64,000 nt of DNA, taken from positions 58,681-122,680 of the forward strand of contig JAJTTP010000037.1 of assembly GCA_023313575.1 (NCBI GenBank), given 5' to 3'. The stretch is from Eutypella sp. D-1. Lineage: Eukaryota > Ascomycota > Sordariomycetes > Xylariales > Diatrypaceae. The notes beneath the pieces are model-generated. The model made no database searches, had not been told where the DNA came from, and saw nothing but the letters and a program-made list of their open reading frames with translations. The position numbers were made by a program, and so were the translations under genes. Positions 14,190-26,300 of this stretch are shown piece after piece (within the stretch, counting starts at the first letter, position 1; every line of letters begins with the position of its first letter).

Positions 14190-14746
14190 ATGGAGTTGAC
14201 GAAATACTTTGATACCCGCTTCAAGTTGCCAATGCATATCGCCCAATGCATACTGATGATCACCGGTATCATCGTTGCTATCGTGTGTATAGCGTTACCC
14301 AACTCGACTACGACGCGAGCTTTGATAATGGCGTTGAGCATGGTAAGATTATACATGCTATGGGAAAAAACATGCTGCTCAGGCTAACCTGCTCACCACG
14401 ATCAGGGATTCAAATCTCTCGCCATCATTGGCTACCAGCTTATCACCGAGCATTCGCGTAGATTTGCGCGATGGGGGAACAAGAAAATAAGCATGTGGCT
14501 TAATATATTCGAAATCCTGACCTGGGCCGCTGTCTTCGTGATAACCATCCAGTCGAACAACAAAACCTGCGTCGGGACAACTTGTAGCCTCTCTAAGTTT
14601 CTAGCTGCCAACGCCTTCGTCCTCAGGTATATCCCATCTACGAATTGTTGAATGGGACTCCTAGCTAACGAGGACCTAGCGTATCCATGGTATGGGTTTC
14701 GGCTTGTTCCGTACTCGACTACCGGTATAGTTCGAAGGCGGGCTAG
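14190..14746 (+). CDS. Small four-helix MARVEL-like membrane protein
   Basis: Three exons (14190-14342, 14406-14626, 14680-14746) give 146 residues. Four hydrophobic segments are visible: about residues 15-36 (HIAQCILMITGIIVAIVCIA), about 44-65 across the first intron (ALIMALSM then GFKSLAIIGYQLI), about 82-101 (WLNIFEILTWAAVFVITIQS) and about 117-139 (AANAFVLSVSMVWVSACSVL). The protein ends LDYRYSSKAG, similar to the C-terminus of many fungal MARVEL/Nce102-like proteins. A cysteine pair, CVGTTCS, sits in the loop before the fourth helix. Such proteins live in the plasma membrane or secretory vesicles and shape membrane domains. The exact role is not known. The gene is shorter than any single-frame reading would suggest because both introns fall within hydrophobic segments. 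Confidence 0.75.
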
Positions 14747-15902
14747 TTGTGATAGCTGCGATGGAATCTAGTATGTAGATGCCGGTGGTAGTGGGCGCAT
14801 TTATGGGGCAGGCTAACGGGGTTGGCGGCTAAGGAATTGTCAAGGGCTTAACTGGTCTGGTTCCACTTATATAGGGCTGGGAGTGTGGAGGTAGGGCGGT
14901 GTCTTATAACAAATTAGATTTGCGGAAATTTTATAACGTTTCTATACTGCGTACCCACGTTCTATACTAACTTGGCCCTTGCAGTAGAATTACTCTTATC
15001 GACTCTGTGCTAGGATAATCGGGCATAAATCTGGAAATGTGGTGTGGTGATCCTCATTTGAAGCCTGGCTTGTGTAGAATCTAGATAGATTCAATATCTT
15101 GCATATAGAGGAGACTGCAACGATCCGATCTGTTAGCCATGGTTTGATACAGGCAGGTGACCGACTATCTAGGCAACAATGAAGAACTTCTTTGGATAAG
15201 CCAGGTTGAGCTGTTGCGATATGGCTCATGTCGCAATGCAAGGTCGTTTACCGTAGTATTGGATACGTAACAACCAGCAGTGTTTCACGATCCCGTAGGA
15301 GACGTCTACCTCTTACACCTCATCTACATATAACTGCGCCCACCTAAGCCACCAAGGAGAGTTAACCGGGCCGATCAACTTGACAGAAATGCAGAGTAGT
15401 CAATAGGTCGGGTGGCTTAATAATTCAAAAGATAGAGGCTCCTTGGCACCGGCTCGTATATATCGTATAGCGTACATTTGTCGTACAGGCACCGTTCTGA
15501 TTGGTCAAAAGCGTTTATTTACATTAAGGGGCTTCTCACCGAAGTTGCATTGTTATGGATCCACTGTAACTCTTCACTTGATTGTAATACAGAAGACTTC
15601 ATTGGGGGGTGTTCATGAGATCAAGAGATGATCTTCTCCGTCTTGGGTACGCGCAATGACACCGGCATCACTAACGTCAACGGCCGACCGCAGCAGCCTC
15701 CCCAGGCGTAATAGAATATGCTTGTTGCCTGATTGGGCCGTGGAGACCCCGTCCACATGATGCTGCTTAACACAGAGGATGGCTGGATATAAATATGTGT
15801 TTCTTCATCGCCATTAGGACATGGACGAAAGTCTCTGCCCACCATCCTTCTTGTTCCGCCCGTCGCTATTCTTCCGATACCTCGACCGAAGACCAGCACA
15901 AC
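14747..15902. other. Intergenic, no gene seen
   Basis: About 1.2 kb between two plus-strand genes. No supportable reading frame or repeat was found. The last 100 bases before 15903 are pyrimidine-rich and probably the leader of the peroxygenase gene. Confidence 0.55.
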
Positions 15903-17062
15903 ATGAAGTTCTTTATACTCTCGCCTGTCCAGACTCTCGTCGCCGCTACCACTGGCTTCCAGTGTGTAATGGCAGGCTATCACCCGTGGATGCCTGCCGG
16001 TCCCGATGACTGTATGTAGTTCTGCGTCAATTAGTTCTCTTTGCGAAGTACTGACGCCCTTAGTTCGTGGACCCTGCCCCATGATGAATACTTTGGCAAA
16101 CCACGGTTTTCTCCCCCACGACGGCAGGAACATTACCAAAGAGGCCGCCATTAGTGGTCTCGGAGCCGGACTCAATTTCGACAAAGCGCTTGCGAGTCTG
16201 ATGTTTGATCAGGCAATCATCGCCAACCCCGAACCAAACGCTACATTCTTCACTCTGTAAGTTTCCCGGATGTTCAAGCTTGCCATGGTTACGATGCTTC
16301 CACTGTCTCGTGTTTCGTTGCTAACCTTGGGTAAACAGCGACCATCTAAACCGGCACAACGTCTTGGAGCACGATGCGAGCCTAAGGCAAGTTTTCCACA
16401 CATATCCTAGCCCACATTGGCGTCTAGCCGTTATCCCGTGGCTTCAGACGACTCCTTCGGCATACATGACTTGCTAGACCATATAAATCTGGCTCCATGC
16501 TTTGGAGGAGGGACCCATCACGTTCAATTACTGAATTTTGTTTCGCTAACTCTGGCTCAAGTCGCCTTGATGCGTTCTTTGGGAACAATCATGTCTTCAA
16601 CCAAGAAATCTTCGACGAGACACGGAGCTATTGGACTGGATCTGTCCTTGACGCCAACATGCTCGCCAGTGGGAAGCTAGCGCGTCAAGTTACCTCGAAG
16701 GCTTTCAATCCCAACTACACCTTCACGTCTACTACCGAGGCCTTCAGTCTAGGAGAAGTCGCGGCCCCCATCATCGCGTTTGGAGATATGAAGGCCGGAA
16801 CTGTCAACCGCACGTTGGTAGAGTATTTTTTCGGTAAGTACCAACTTTAATGCCTCTTGCATTGAGTATATGATACTGATACTGAACTATAGAGAATGAA
16901 CGACTTCCGTTTGAGTTGGGATGGGACACGAAAGAACAAGTTGTGACCCAAGAAGACATTCTCGGTGTATCGGATATAATTGCAAACGCCACTAGTCTAA
17001 TCACCGGCAATGGATCTGCCCCCGAAAGGAAGCGAAGGGATCTACATTTTGGAGCTTTCTAA
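15903..17062 (+). CDS. Heme-thiolate peroxygenase (chloroperoxidase/UPO family)
   Basis: Five exons (15903-16011, 16064-16256, 16339-16386, 16562-16833, 16893-17062) give 263 residues. The second exon carries the signature GPCPMMNTLANHGFLPHDGR, with Cys41 as the expected heme-iron thiolate ligand. The third exon supplies E111-H112-D113-A-S-L, the acid-base and magnesium site of the family. The segments DAFFGNNHVFN and, near the end, LPFELGWDTKE are also conserved. The length matches the short class of unspecific peroxygenases, which oxygenate or halogenate small molecules using hydrogen peroxide, usually outside the cell. A short hydrophobic N-terminus could act as a signal peptide but is weak. 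The third intron uses GC instead of GT at its donor (AAG/GCAAGT), which is required to join the conserved motif in frame. Confidence 0.9.
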
Positions 17063-19392
17063 GCAGGATTTAGGTTCGCGGGCCCGACCGGGCTTAGGGT
17101 GAACCCTGGAATACTGCCATTGGTGTGACGAAGAGGGACCCACATTTACCCCTTTTAAGCTACAAGAATGTCTACAAAGAGGATTTAAGCCACTGCGCCA
17201 AAGCTATCTTGAAGGATTGGGGGGGGGGGGATGAATGTCTACTGTATTATAATTCATTTAGTACATGATTCTTTATTCTACAGACTTGTCGCGGCCTTGC
17301 TATATGTGCATTCCACTCCGGCTCTTTTCGCTAATGTATAATTAGTAACAATCTCCCTAAGTGTCACGTTCAAACATGCCCATTCTGAGCGACCTATGGG
17401 AGCCCTCTGAGAGAGTGAGAAGTAGAAGGATAACTACCCTACTAGGTGGCTAGGAGCCGTATTTATAGGCTGTACGAGCGCCACAAAGACAAGCCCCAAA
17501 AGATCTGGTCACATCCTGGCCGCGACGCTAAGTGACTGCGAGATCCCAAGGTGGCCAGACCGGCAGATTTTCTAGCGGTTCGTTACGGTCAGTAGAGCCT
17601 GACTTAGGTGGAGCTATTCTATTTTAGGGATGGACCGGATATAGTAGGATAGGGGACATTAAGTCCAGTGAGCGCCCGGGCACATAAGTAGGGGAATCTT
17701 CCCAGCCCAGGCCCTGGTATTCTTTTCCTGGTGATGCAAACACAATTCCTACCAATTCTCTATTTCGTTTCTCTTGAACATGGCATGACTGTATTCCTCT
17801 TATCCCTAGACATCTTTGGAAATATGTATTTTCGCACTTCATAGAAAGTCCTATAATTTCTATCGCATCCGGCTTCTAAAGGTCAACTGGCAGCTGCATC
17901 ACCTTAGTGTATGCAGTCCGATGTGCCTCAATTCATATTCTGCTGTCCATTATTAACACTGAAGTCATATCTTTGGCTTTATCTTTAAGTAGCATGATTC
18001 TGTACACTGGCTCTATCTACCTCCTAGCACTAGCGCCTAACAGACATGCACTCGAGATCATGCTGAAAACCATATCCAGCTATTTAACACATCTCTTGGT
18101 GCCGGTTGACACAATCAAGTGTACACCTCTATGATTCCAGAGTCTATCCACAATTGCAACACTCTTGATCCTGTGTTTCATCTGCATGTCTTAACTAGTG
18201 AATTTAGAAACATTAACTCGAAGAATCTAGTACATTGAGCCCCTTTCCAACCTTATGGCGAAGTTATCTCTCTGATTTTATTTCTGTACATTATACCCTT
18301 GGAACTACGATACGTGCATCTTAATCAAGGCCTATGACTTGTACTGCTGGAAGACTATTCAACACACTCAACAACCCTCCTCTGAAGAGTACGATATCTT
18401 CACAAGAAAGGTGGAGATTGATGCTTTGAATCAGATCTGGGAAGACAAGGCACCAAAGACATTCGGCAGAAGATCTGTCATTAGATTGCTTACAATGCAT
18501 AAAACCGCATTATGGTGCATGAGTGGGCGTCTCAGCACTCACTGCCCTGCACCGCCATTACGTGACACCCCACCTAATAGTCCCATAGAAGACATCTACA
18601 TACTAGTTTACTAAGGCTGCTGGCTGACACCGATAGTCCAACGATTTACAGGTCCTTGGAAGCTACTTTTATTGGAGATTGGCGATTAATGCGTATGAGG
18701 ATAGTTCGCTCATTCGATACCGCGGAGTAGGCTCTTTGGGGGGCATTGAACATCATTATTCACATTTTTCAACTGGCTCATATGATGTAGAGATATAGAA
18801 ATCAAATGGTTGAAAGCGAAGAATTTATATAATTTGATATGACTTCTCGAAGCAAACTGCCAGTAGCTACCCTGCTATAAAGCATATTCATATAATAGGA
18901 TGATTAATATTACCAGAGTTGCTGCTTTTACGGTCACTGGGGGTACATAGTCTTGTTCTACTGTTGATATCTATGCGACCATTGACCTCGGACGTAATTA
19001 AGCATGTTCTACAACTTAGTTAAACCCTTACCATATGAGGAATATCGTATGTAAAGAAGGCACTGTCTGATGGGCTATTACAATTCGATACCATGGCAAT
19101 TTAGTCTCTACGCTGTGGTTAGATACACGTGCTTCAGAGTTCCGATGAAATCATTGAGTACGGAGGTAGTCTACTTCGAGGGTGTGAGAGTGCAGGATCG
19201 TGAATTGTAGGATTCGGCCGAACCACCAAGCCCAGATGGAAGGAAAGAGCCAAGCCATTTGCCTGTTGCGTAGCAATATTCGGGTGAATATTTAATCTCA
19301 CTAAATATAGAAGGCCTGTCACGAAATTTTCGTATCATCTTTCGATATTCGACAACCTCAACACACCAACCCCAGTGTTACTAGTCTCTAAC
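17063..19392. other. Gene-free 2.3 kb stretch
   Basis: No reading frame here looks like a real gene. The longest frame (about 18340-18612) has no recognisable motif and lies in ordinary AT-leaning DNA. A 12-base poly-G run lies at 17219-17230. Confidence 0.55.
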
Positions 19393-20250
19393 CTAACAGT
19401 AAACCTCATCCTCTTCGCCGTAATCACGCTTCCACACTCCGGGACTGTCCTTTAGGTGTTGAGATCGAAATCCAACCATGCGCTGTGCTCGTGGGCTGAG
19501 TGTTTGAGCTGTCTCCTTGTCAAGAATGAACGGATATGCCTCTTCCGGAGTCAGGTATGAGCACTGGAAGACGAGAGTTATGTCCCTTCTCGTGGTATCT
19601 TTGGTCCTATTAGCACCACCTCCATGTACAACCTTTCCGCTGATGAAACAGGCGTCGCCGGCTTCCATTTCTGCCGGGATGGTATCATCTGGAGTGCCGT
19701 TTTGTTGAAAGTCATCCCACTTATGGCTACCGGGGATGACTCTTGTTGCACCGTTTGCATCGGTGAATTCAGTAAGTGCAACGACGAAGTTGCAGCTGGC
19801 CTCGGGCGCATTTGGGCCGCAGTGTGTAAAGATTGGGAACTGCCACTGGTCGCGATGTAGTGGCTGAGCGTTGCTGGGTGGGCCTATGTCAATGACCTGG
19901 GCCGAATTCATCCAGTAGCCTCCGGCGTCTTTCAGGTAAATCTCTTCGCATACTTGGTGGATTAAGTCGCTTTCCAGAATCTCCTCCCTGAAGGTCTTGC
20001 TTAGAGCGACCACCCCATTCAAGCGCTTCGTATTATCCCCGAAAAAGTCTTTGACCCATTCCTCCGAATGCTTACAGCCCACTCCACGTTTATCCATATA
20101 AGGCTGCAAATCCTCGTTCAGGCGACGCACCTGGTCCGCCGTAAACAACCCCTTGATAATCACAGCTCCATCCTCGCGAACGGCTTTGAGAATTGCGTCT
20201 CGGCCTTCAGAAGCTTTGATGCGCTGAAGTTTAGGTGTGTTTGTAAACAT
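19393..20250 (-). CDS. Fe(II)/2-oxoglutarate dioxygenase, PhyH family (SwnH-like)
   Basis: An intronless gene of 285 residues. The frame is open for 33 codons further upstream, but the ATG at 20250 (MFTNTPKLQRIKASEGRD) begins the normal PhyH N-terminus. Iron ligands are visible: H132-R-D134 in QPLHRDQWQFP and the distal His209 in KVVHGGGANR. The nearby DTTRRD arginine is the likely 2-oxoglutarate anchor. ATRVIPGSHKWDD is the conserved loop between them. Enzymes of this family hydroxylate or desaturate small molecules in fungal metabolite pathways. SWN clusters encode two such enzymes (SwnH1 and SwnH2) that work late on the indolizidine ring. This gene lies on the same strand as the reductase at 21483-22535, about 1.2 kb downstream of it, so it is probably one of them. 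Which of the two cannot be told here. Confidence 0.88.
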   Translation of the reverse strand: MFTNTPKLQRIKASEGRDAILKAVREDGAVIIKGLFTADQVRRLNEDLQPYMDKRGVGCKHSEEWVKDFFGDNTKRLNGVVALSKTFREEILESDLIHQVCEEIYLKDAGGYWMNSAQVIDIGPPSNAQPLHRDQWQFPIFTHCGPNAPEASCNFVVALTEFTDANGATRVIPGSHKWDDFQQNGTPDDTIPAEMEAGDACFISGKVVHGGGANRTKDTTRRDITLVFQCSYLTPEEAYPFILDKETAQTLSPRAQRMVGFRSQHLKDSPGVWKRDYGEEDEVYC

Positions 20251-21482
20251 GGTATCTGAATTACGCCGTGTGGTATGAATTTGATTAGAGAAATTACGGG
20301 TTGTGAATGAAAGGCAATACAAAGTAGAGACATTCCATACGAACAGCATCTATTGCATAATCGACATGGAATGAACAAATATTATACCACCATTATATTG
20401 TAACTTCCCTTCAGATACATGAACGTTCAAGGTGCCTTCTTTGGGCCGCTTGGTGGACCGGGGGAGGGATTGCGTAAGCGCATAATGTCCGATGTAATAC
20501 TCCGGCATCTGAACCTGATCGATCTATCGTTGGGAGAGACCCCCGCTTACTGCGGTAAGCGGCATTTGTAAGAAGCTTACAGAGCCAAGATGCATGATGT
20601 GATATCAAAAACCCTGTTGGGGAACTCCTAAAACGAATATGGCTATGAAACAGCACATTTATGGAGGGTAAGTCCTACCTATTGCCTAATTAAGCATATG
20701 TTGAGCCGTATGACCGGAGAAATGGCCCATCCTACCCTGAAAAAACCGGATAGATGGCGGGCTTGCCTGGCCTCGGTGAGTCGATCGTGGTAAGGTCTCG
20801 AAGACTGCTACATGCATAGGCTATCAAGTACTGATGCTTACTATGACATCTCTGCCCCATGTTATGATCTGCTTGTTATGATTGTGTGCGTCAACCCCCC
20901 CCCCCCCCCCCAGAAGTTTCCCCAGAAGTTTAGGCATCCAAGATATCTCTTTTCATCAGAAGACGGGAGATTCCGCACGATGAACCCCGAAAATGTGGGT
21001 CACACGGGACCGAAGCGGCCGGTAGCGCCGGTGAGCTAGCAGATCCGGCCGTTGGCCCACCTCTTTTGCCAATCTTGGCAAACATGCTTAATATGCTGGT
21101 CAGAATCCTGCCGGGGGACTCCGGGGGGAGATAAGCGCCTATACATCACGGAGTGCGAGACGACTTCATTACCTGTTGATCGGTGTATGTAGCTATGTTG
21201 CTGTTCACTCTCTTGGCGTCGCCGCGCCACTGTATTCCAAGACCCTATGCCAGGTAATTTTAGTGGAAAGAAACCCAAGTGAGCAGGGATGACGGCCGCG
21301 ATTTCACACGACGGCATTAAAACACATTCCGAGTGCGGACGCAATTTTGCTAAGGCAAGTAATACTGGTGTAGTGAAGGTGGTGTAGAGAAGGTTACGTT
21401 TAATCTTAGGCAATCGTTTCGTATTGCACTCCTCCGCCGCCCACCTACTCTGCGAATTCCGAGGCAAAACTAACTAGCTAGA
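20251..21482. other. Intergenic inside the SWN-like locus
   Basis: About 1.2 kb between the dioxygenase start and the reductase stop. It includes a 17-base poly-C run at 20895-20911 and a short palindrome at 20543-20562. A frame of about 140 codons at 21036-21467 has no ATG and no recognisable content, so I do not call it. Confidence 0.55.
20543..20562. repeat. Perfect 8-bp inverted repeat
   Basis: CCGCTTAC and GTAAGCGG flank the 4-base spacer TGCG, about 300 bases upstream of the dioxygenase start at 20250. It could be a regulator-binding palindrome or chance. Confidence 0.35.
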
Positions 21483-22535
21483 CTATGATCTCCACGCTTC
21501 CCCCACCAACTGCTCGATACGCTTTGGCGGGGGGGCTTTCCCCTCAAACACTTTGACAAGATCAAGATGCCCTTTGAGGTTACTCAGATCGTAAGCACCT
21601 AGTGCCACACCGGCTTCTAAATCTGCAATGAGCGCTCGGAACTGTTTCAACCCCCCAGGAAAACGCTCAGGATACTCCTTCGCGATCTCCAAATTCGTGG
21701 GGAGGTCCAGTGACTCGTACTTGAGCAGTCGATCTACGGGCTGGTAGCGCACCTCCAGTTTGTGGCCGAGACTCTTCTCTACCAGCCCAACGAGCTCATT
21801 CAGTGAGACGGTACTCGCCACCGTTGATAGGATCCGCGGCCACTCATCTAACTGGAGGGCCAACGCCACGTAACGAGCCGCATCTGTCGTAACCGTCATG
21901 CTCATCTTTGCTTCTCCGTCGTCAGGCAATACTGCCAGCCCCTTCGCAGGATCGACAAAGAAGCACAACGGACGAAGCGCTGTAGGGACGCGGGGCATGC
22001 CAAAGTAGTCCATAAACATGCCTGGGTAAACGTAGGCGTATTCAAGGGCACTAGTCTTTTCCAGCTCCTGCCTGGCAATCATATGGAACCTCTTTTCTGG
22101 GTAGGGCAGGACGTTGTCACTGACGTCATATTCAACGTTCCATTCTGAAGGGATGAAGCGCCGCACGCAGGAGGACCGGTCAGCGGCGCGAATAAGACGC
22201 AGCTGAGCATCAGACACAGCGTCGTTGTCCATGATGAACGTGCATATGACAACATTGACATTCCTTTCCTCCAGCTCTCTAACAAGGACTTCTTCAGAGG
22301 AGTAGTCTGTCTTAATGATAGGGTCGTATTCCTTTCCAGTCAATGGTGACGTCCGGCGGGGGACCTGCTCCGCAAACTGCATCCAGTCCATTAGTACTAG
22401 GGGATAACTTTCGAAAAACGTGATTGCTACCTTTCTCGACATAATGTAAGTCTCATATTTGCCAGTAGCGAGTAACGCATCTGTAATGAGGCGACCGAGG
22501 TCGCCCAAACCTCCGGCGACTGCGACGATGACCAT
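21483..22535 (-). CDS. NmrA-like NAD(P)H reductase of the SWN-type locus
   Basis: An intronless gene of 350 residues starting at the ATG at 22535. The first residues, MVIVAVAGGLGDLGRLITDA, form the beta-strand and glycine-rich loop (G8-G-L-G-D-L-G14) of an NAD(P)-binding Rossmann fold of the NmrA/isoflavone-reductase type. VNVVICTFIMDNDAVSDAQ and RRFIPSEWNVEYD match the middle of the family, and the C-terminal third is the substrate lobe. It is transcribed divergently from the NRPS-PKS gene with 784 bases between the two starts. SWN clusters encode two Rossmann-fold reductases (SwnN and SwnR) that reduce the cyclised imine or ketone intermediates. This gene is most likely one of these, and SwnN-like is my preference, but the assignment needs a phylogeny. 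Confidence 0.87.
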   Translation of the reverse strand: MVIVAVAGGLGDLGRLITDALLATGKYETYIMSRKVAITFFESYPLVLMDWMQFAEQVPRRTSPLTGKEYDPIIKTDYSSEEVLVRELEERNVNVVICTFIMDNDAVSDAQLRLIRAADRSSCVRRFIPSEWNVEYDVSDNVLPYPEKRFHMIARQELEKTSALEYAYVYPGMFMDYFGMPRVPTALRPLCFFVDPAKGLAVLPDDGEAKMSMTVTTDAARYVALALQLDEWPRILSTVASTVSLNELVGLVEKSLGHKLEVRYQPVDRLLKYESLDLPTNLEIAKEYPERFPGGLKQFRALIADLEAGVALGAYDLSNLKGHLDLVKVFEGKAPPPKRIEQLVGEAWRS

Positions 22536-23319
22536 TGTGCAGAAGAGTTCACAAGCACTGACACGGCTGCTCCCATACGTTCAGAGTTGAGGAGGGTCTC
22601 GTGACTGGTAGGCTCTGAATTGCAAAGATACCACGAATACCGTGCAGCCCTTCTGATGAAGGAAACTACTGAGGGGTCAGACTCTTTTCGAGTTTCCTTG
22701 TTAACTCATTGCACTTGACCTAGGGAGACAAAAATCCCCTGTTCGCGGGTCTAACCTTGGAAGTCACCTAGTCGCTCTTATATCCGCCGCTAGCGTCCGC
22801 TCGCGCTAATGCATAGCCTAATCCAGGGGTAATACGTGCATGTGCATGTCGTATGTCCCAGAAATATCACAGCATCTTCAAGGATTAGTAAGTAAATGGA
22901 CTGGTGGGGTGTCCCCGGCATGCTAACCATTAGGGCGGTATTCCCAGAGGTATGGTGATGACCTCAAGTAGCGCTAGACGAACCCCATTTATTGATAGTC
23001 ATAGACCTTAGCATCAATCGTAAGGCGGAACTTTCCACCTTACCGAGCAGGCAAGCTTTACCTATCGGAGAGGTGAGCCCGGTGTAGTGAAGGTGAGGAG
23101 GGAGGGGGTATGATATTCAGGAATTCAAGCACGTGCTAACGATAATGTGTATGCATTTGACGAAACTCATGTGAGTGGTGGTTAAGGAAGGCTGTTTCCG
23201 GGTTTGACTAAGTTGTTATGCTCACTAGAAACCCATTTGAATATCAAAAGCTTTCTCTTACGGCTTATTCCAATCCATGCTGTCTACAATAGTGTTGCAG
23301 TGTATTGTTACCAGAAAAG
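22536..23319. promoter_or_regulatory. Divergent promoter region of the SWN-type core genes
   Basis: The 784 bases between the reductase ATG at 22535 and the NRPS-PKS ATG at 23320 must carry both promoters, so the two genes are likely co-regulated. I cannot name a binding site with confidence. Short repeats such as GTGCATGTGCATGTC (about 22840) are seen. Confidence 0.5.
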
Positions 23320-26300
23320 ATGCATCCCATCGCTTTGACAGAGGACTACCAGCAGGAAACCATCAATCAATTTAACGATACCGATGATCAGTCGACATTA
23401 GGATTATGCCTACACCAGGTTTTCGAACATGCCGCAGAAAAGTACAACGGCAAGACTGCCCTGGTGTGTGGGGATACGTCGGCCACCTTTGGCTCACTCA
23501 ATCAGCTTGCGAACTGTTTCGCCAGTGTTCTCATCCAGCGAGGAATTAGGAATGGAGACCTCATTGGCGTCGCCCTGGATCGTTCTGTCGACCTCGTTGC
23601 GGTGTTGTTGGCAGTCTTGAAGACAGGCGCTACATACATACCTATAGACCCGGCATTTCCTACAGAGCGTATAGAACAGATGATGGAAGATGCCCATCCG
23701 AAGCTGCTCATCGTGGGCAATGACATACTCGAGGCGTTTAAGTCCTGGAGAAACGTGTGCTTGACAGTCGACGAGGTGCTACACATGAGTAATCCGAACT
23801 CCAATAACAATGACTTCGGCATAGAGGTACGGAGTGAAGACCTAGCATACGTCATGTACACCTCCGGTTCGACAGGCCGGCCTAAGGGCGTCGAGATCAG
23901 CCAAGGCAGCGTGGCCAACCTACTGCTCTCAATGCAGAAAGAGCCAGGGTGCAGTGAAACAGATCGGCTACTTGCTATCACCACAGTGTCTTTCGACATG
24001 GCCGTTCTCGAGCTATTCCTGCCGCTGATCTGCGGAGCCACGACGATTATCGCACAGAGACACGAGATAAAAGATATGAACGCCCTCGTCAAGCTCATGG
24101 AACAACACGAAGTCACGATAATGCAGGGCACACCTGCGATTTGGCAGATGTTATTGGACTCAGGCTGGCAAGGCCAGCCCCGCCTGAAGAAGATCCTATG
24201 TGGCGGCGAGGCGCTGTCTCGGCCACTGGCTGAGCGGTTGCTGGCATGTGGCGACATGATGTGGAACATGTATGGCCCAACTGAGGCTACAGTCTATGGA
24301 AGCATTTGGAGGGTGCGCCAAGTTGATGATGTGGTTATTGGAAATCCCATCACCAACGGCAGGCTGTATGTGCTCGATGAGAGCCTGTCGCCTGTTCCAC
24401 TTGGCACTGCTGGTGAGCTGTACATCGGAGGGGCCGGCGTTGCACGTGGCTATCGCAAAAACAGCGAACTCACACGGTCTAAGTTCCTCGACAACCCCTT
24501 CCATGGTGGCAAGATGTACCGGACAGGCGACCTCGCTCGTTTCCTGGCGCCTGGGAAATTGAGCGTGATAGGTCGTATTGATGGACAAGTCAAGATTCGA
24601 GGTTACAGGATTGAGCTTGGTGATATCGAATCGACCATCATGGGCCATAAAAACATATCTGGCGCAGTTGTGGTTTGTCGCGATGATCGATTGGTAGCCT
24701 ATTGCATGCAAAAAAAGAGGGTAGGTAGGAATGAAGCGATGAACAAGGGAGCGCTTGACCGCATATTACGTCCCTGGTTGGCTGAGCGACTACCATCTTA
24801 CATGGTACCAGCATTCTTCGTGGGAATGGACGCCTTCCCCGTGACAATCAATGGCAAGGTCGACCGCAAAGCCCTGCCGGATCCTGTGGAAGTGATCCAA
24901 GTTACGGAAGGTATGAAGCCAGTGACCAAATTGGAGGGTCAGGTATTCGCGGTTTGGGCGAAGGTCCTCGGCCACGACCGCATCGGCATCGATGATAACT
25001 TTTTCGAGGTTGGGGGCGACTCTGCACGCCTGATACGGGTGCAAGCGGAACTCCAAAGAGTACTTGGGCGACCGGTGTCAGCACCTAAGCTATTCGAGTA
25101 CTATACGATCAAGACACTAGCGGCACATTTGAGCAGCGTGCCTGACACGACGGCCCCGCGGCGTATTCCTGAGTCACCCCGTCTTTGCGACGCAGAAGAC
25201 ATTGCTATCGTGTCTATGGCATGTCGGCTGCCTGGTGATATCGACACCCCGGAGGACTTCTGGGAGTTGCTCGAGCGTGGTGGCGACGCCATTACTGATG
25301 TGCCGGATGACCGTTGGGATGCCAACGCTCTATACGATGCCAGCCCAGACGCCCAAGGCAAATCATATTGCCGCCGGGGTGGATTTCTCCGCTCAGTGAA
25401 TTCATTTGACGCGCCGTTCTTCGGAATCTCCCCACGAGAGGCGCGCTCACTGGACCCTTCGCAGTATCTAATGTTGGAAACCTGTTGGGAGGGCTTCGAA
25501 CGAGCGGGTTATACTGCGGAACAACTGCGCGGAAGCCACACCGGCGTTTTTATTGGCACCAGCAATATTTTAGCGCACCACTGTTTCAACCCGACTACCC
25601 TTCAAGACTTGACCGGGCTGGATGGATACACGGTGACGGGTTCGGCCGGTGGGACTATGTCTGGCCGGATATCGTATCAACTCGGCCTCGAGGGCCCAGC
25701 GATGACGATAGACACTGCGTGTTCCTCATCGCTGGTGACGACACACCTTGCATGTACAGCGCTGCGCCAAGGGGAATGCGACATTGCCGTGTCTGGGGGC
25801 ATAAGTCTGATGCTCAACCCCGGGATGCACGTGGAGTTCAGCAGGCTCCGGGGTATGTCCCCAGATGGTCGTTGTCGGGCATTCTCGGCCGACACCCAAG
25901 GCACAGGATGGTCTGAAGGTTGCGTCGTTACTGTTCTCAAGCGCCTGTCCGATGCCCAACGAGATAATGATCAAATCCATGGGGTGATACGTGGCAGCGC
26001 CGTAAACCATGATGGGCGTAGTGCCACTTTGACAACACCAAGCGGCCCAGCCCAACAACGACTCATCCGTACGGCACTGGCTGCGGCTAGGCTACAGCCA
26101 GACGACATTGATTACATCGAGGTCCATGGCACGGGTACGAAGTTGGGCGACCCAATTGAAGCTACAGCGCTAGCAGAGGTTTTCGGTCCCAGTCGAGCCA
26201 ACGTGGAAACTCTGTGGATTGGCGCGGCCAAGTCGAACATTGGCCATACTCAAGCTGCAGCAGGTCTTACAGGTCTGCTCAAGGTAACACTGGCCATGCA

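Noticed and set aside
15621..16184. 187-codon minus-strand frame
   Set aside because: It overlaps exons 1 and 2 of the peroxygenase, and its sequence has no family features.
21036..21467. Minus-strand open frame of 143 codons between the reductase and dioxygenase
   Set aside because: It has a TTG, not an ATG, at its start and no recognisable motif or coding-like composition.
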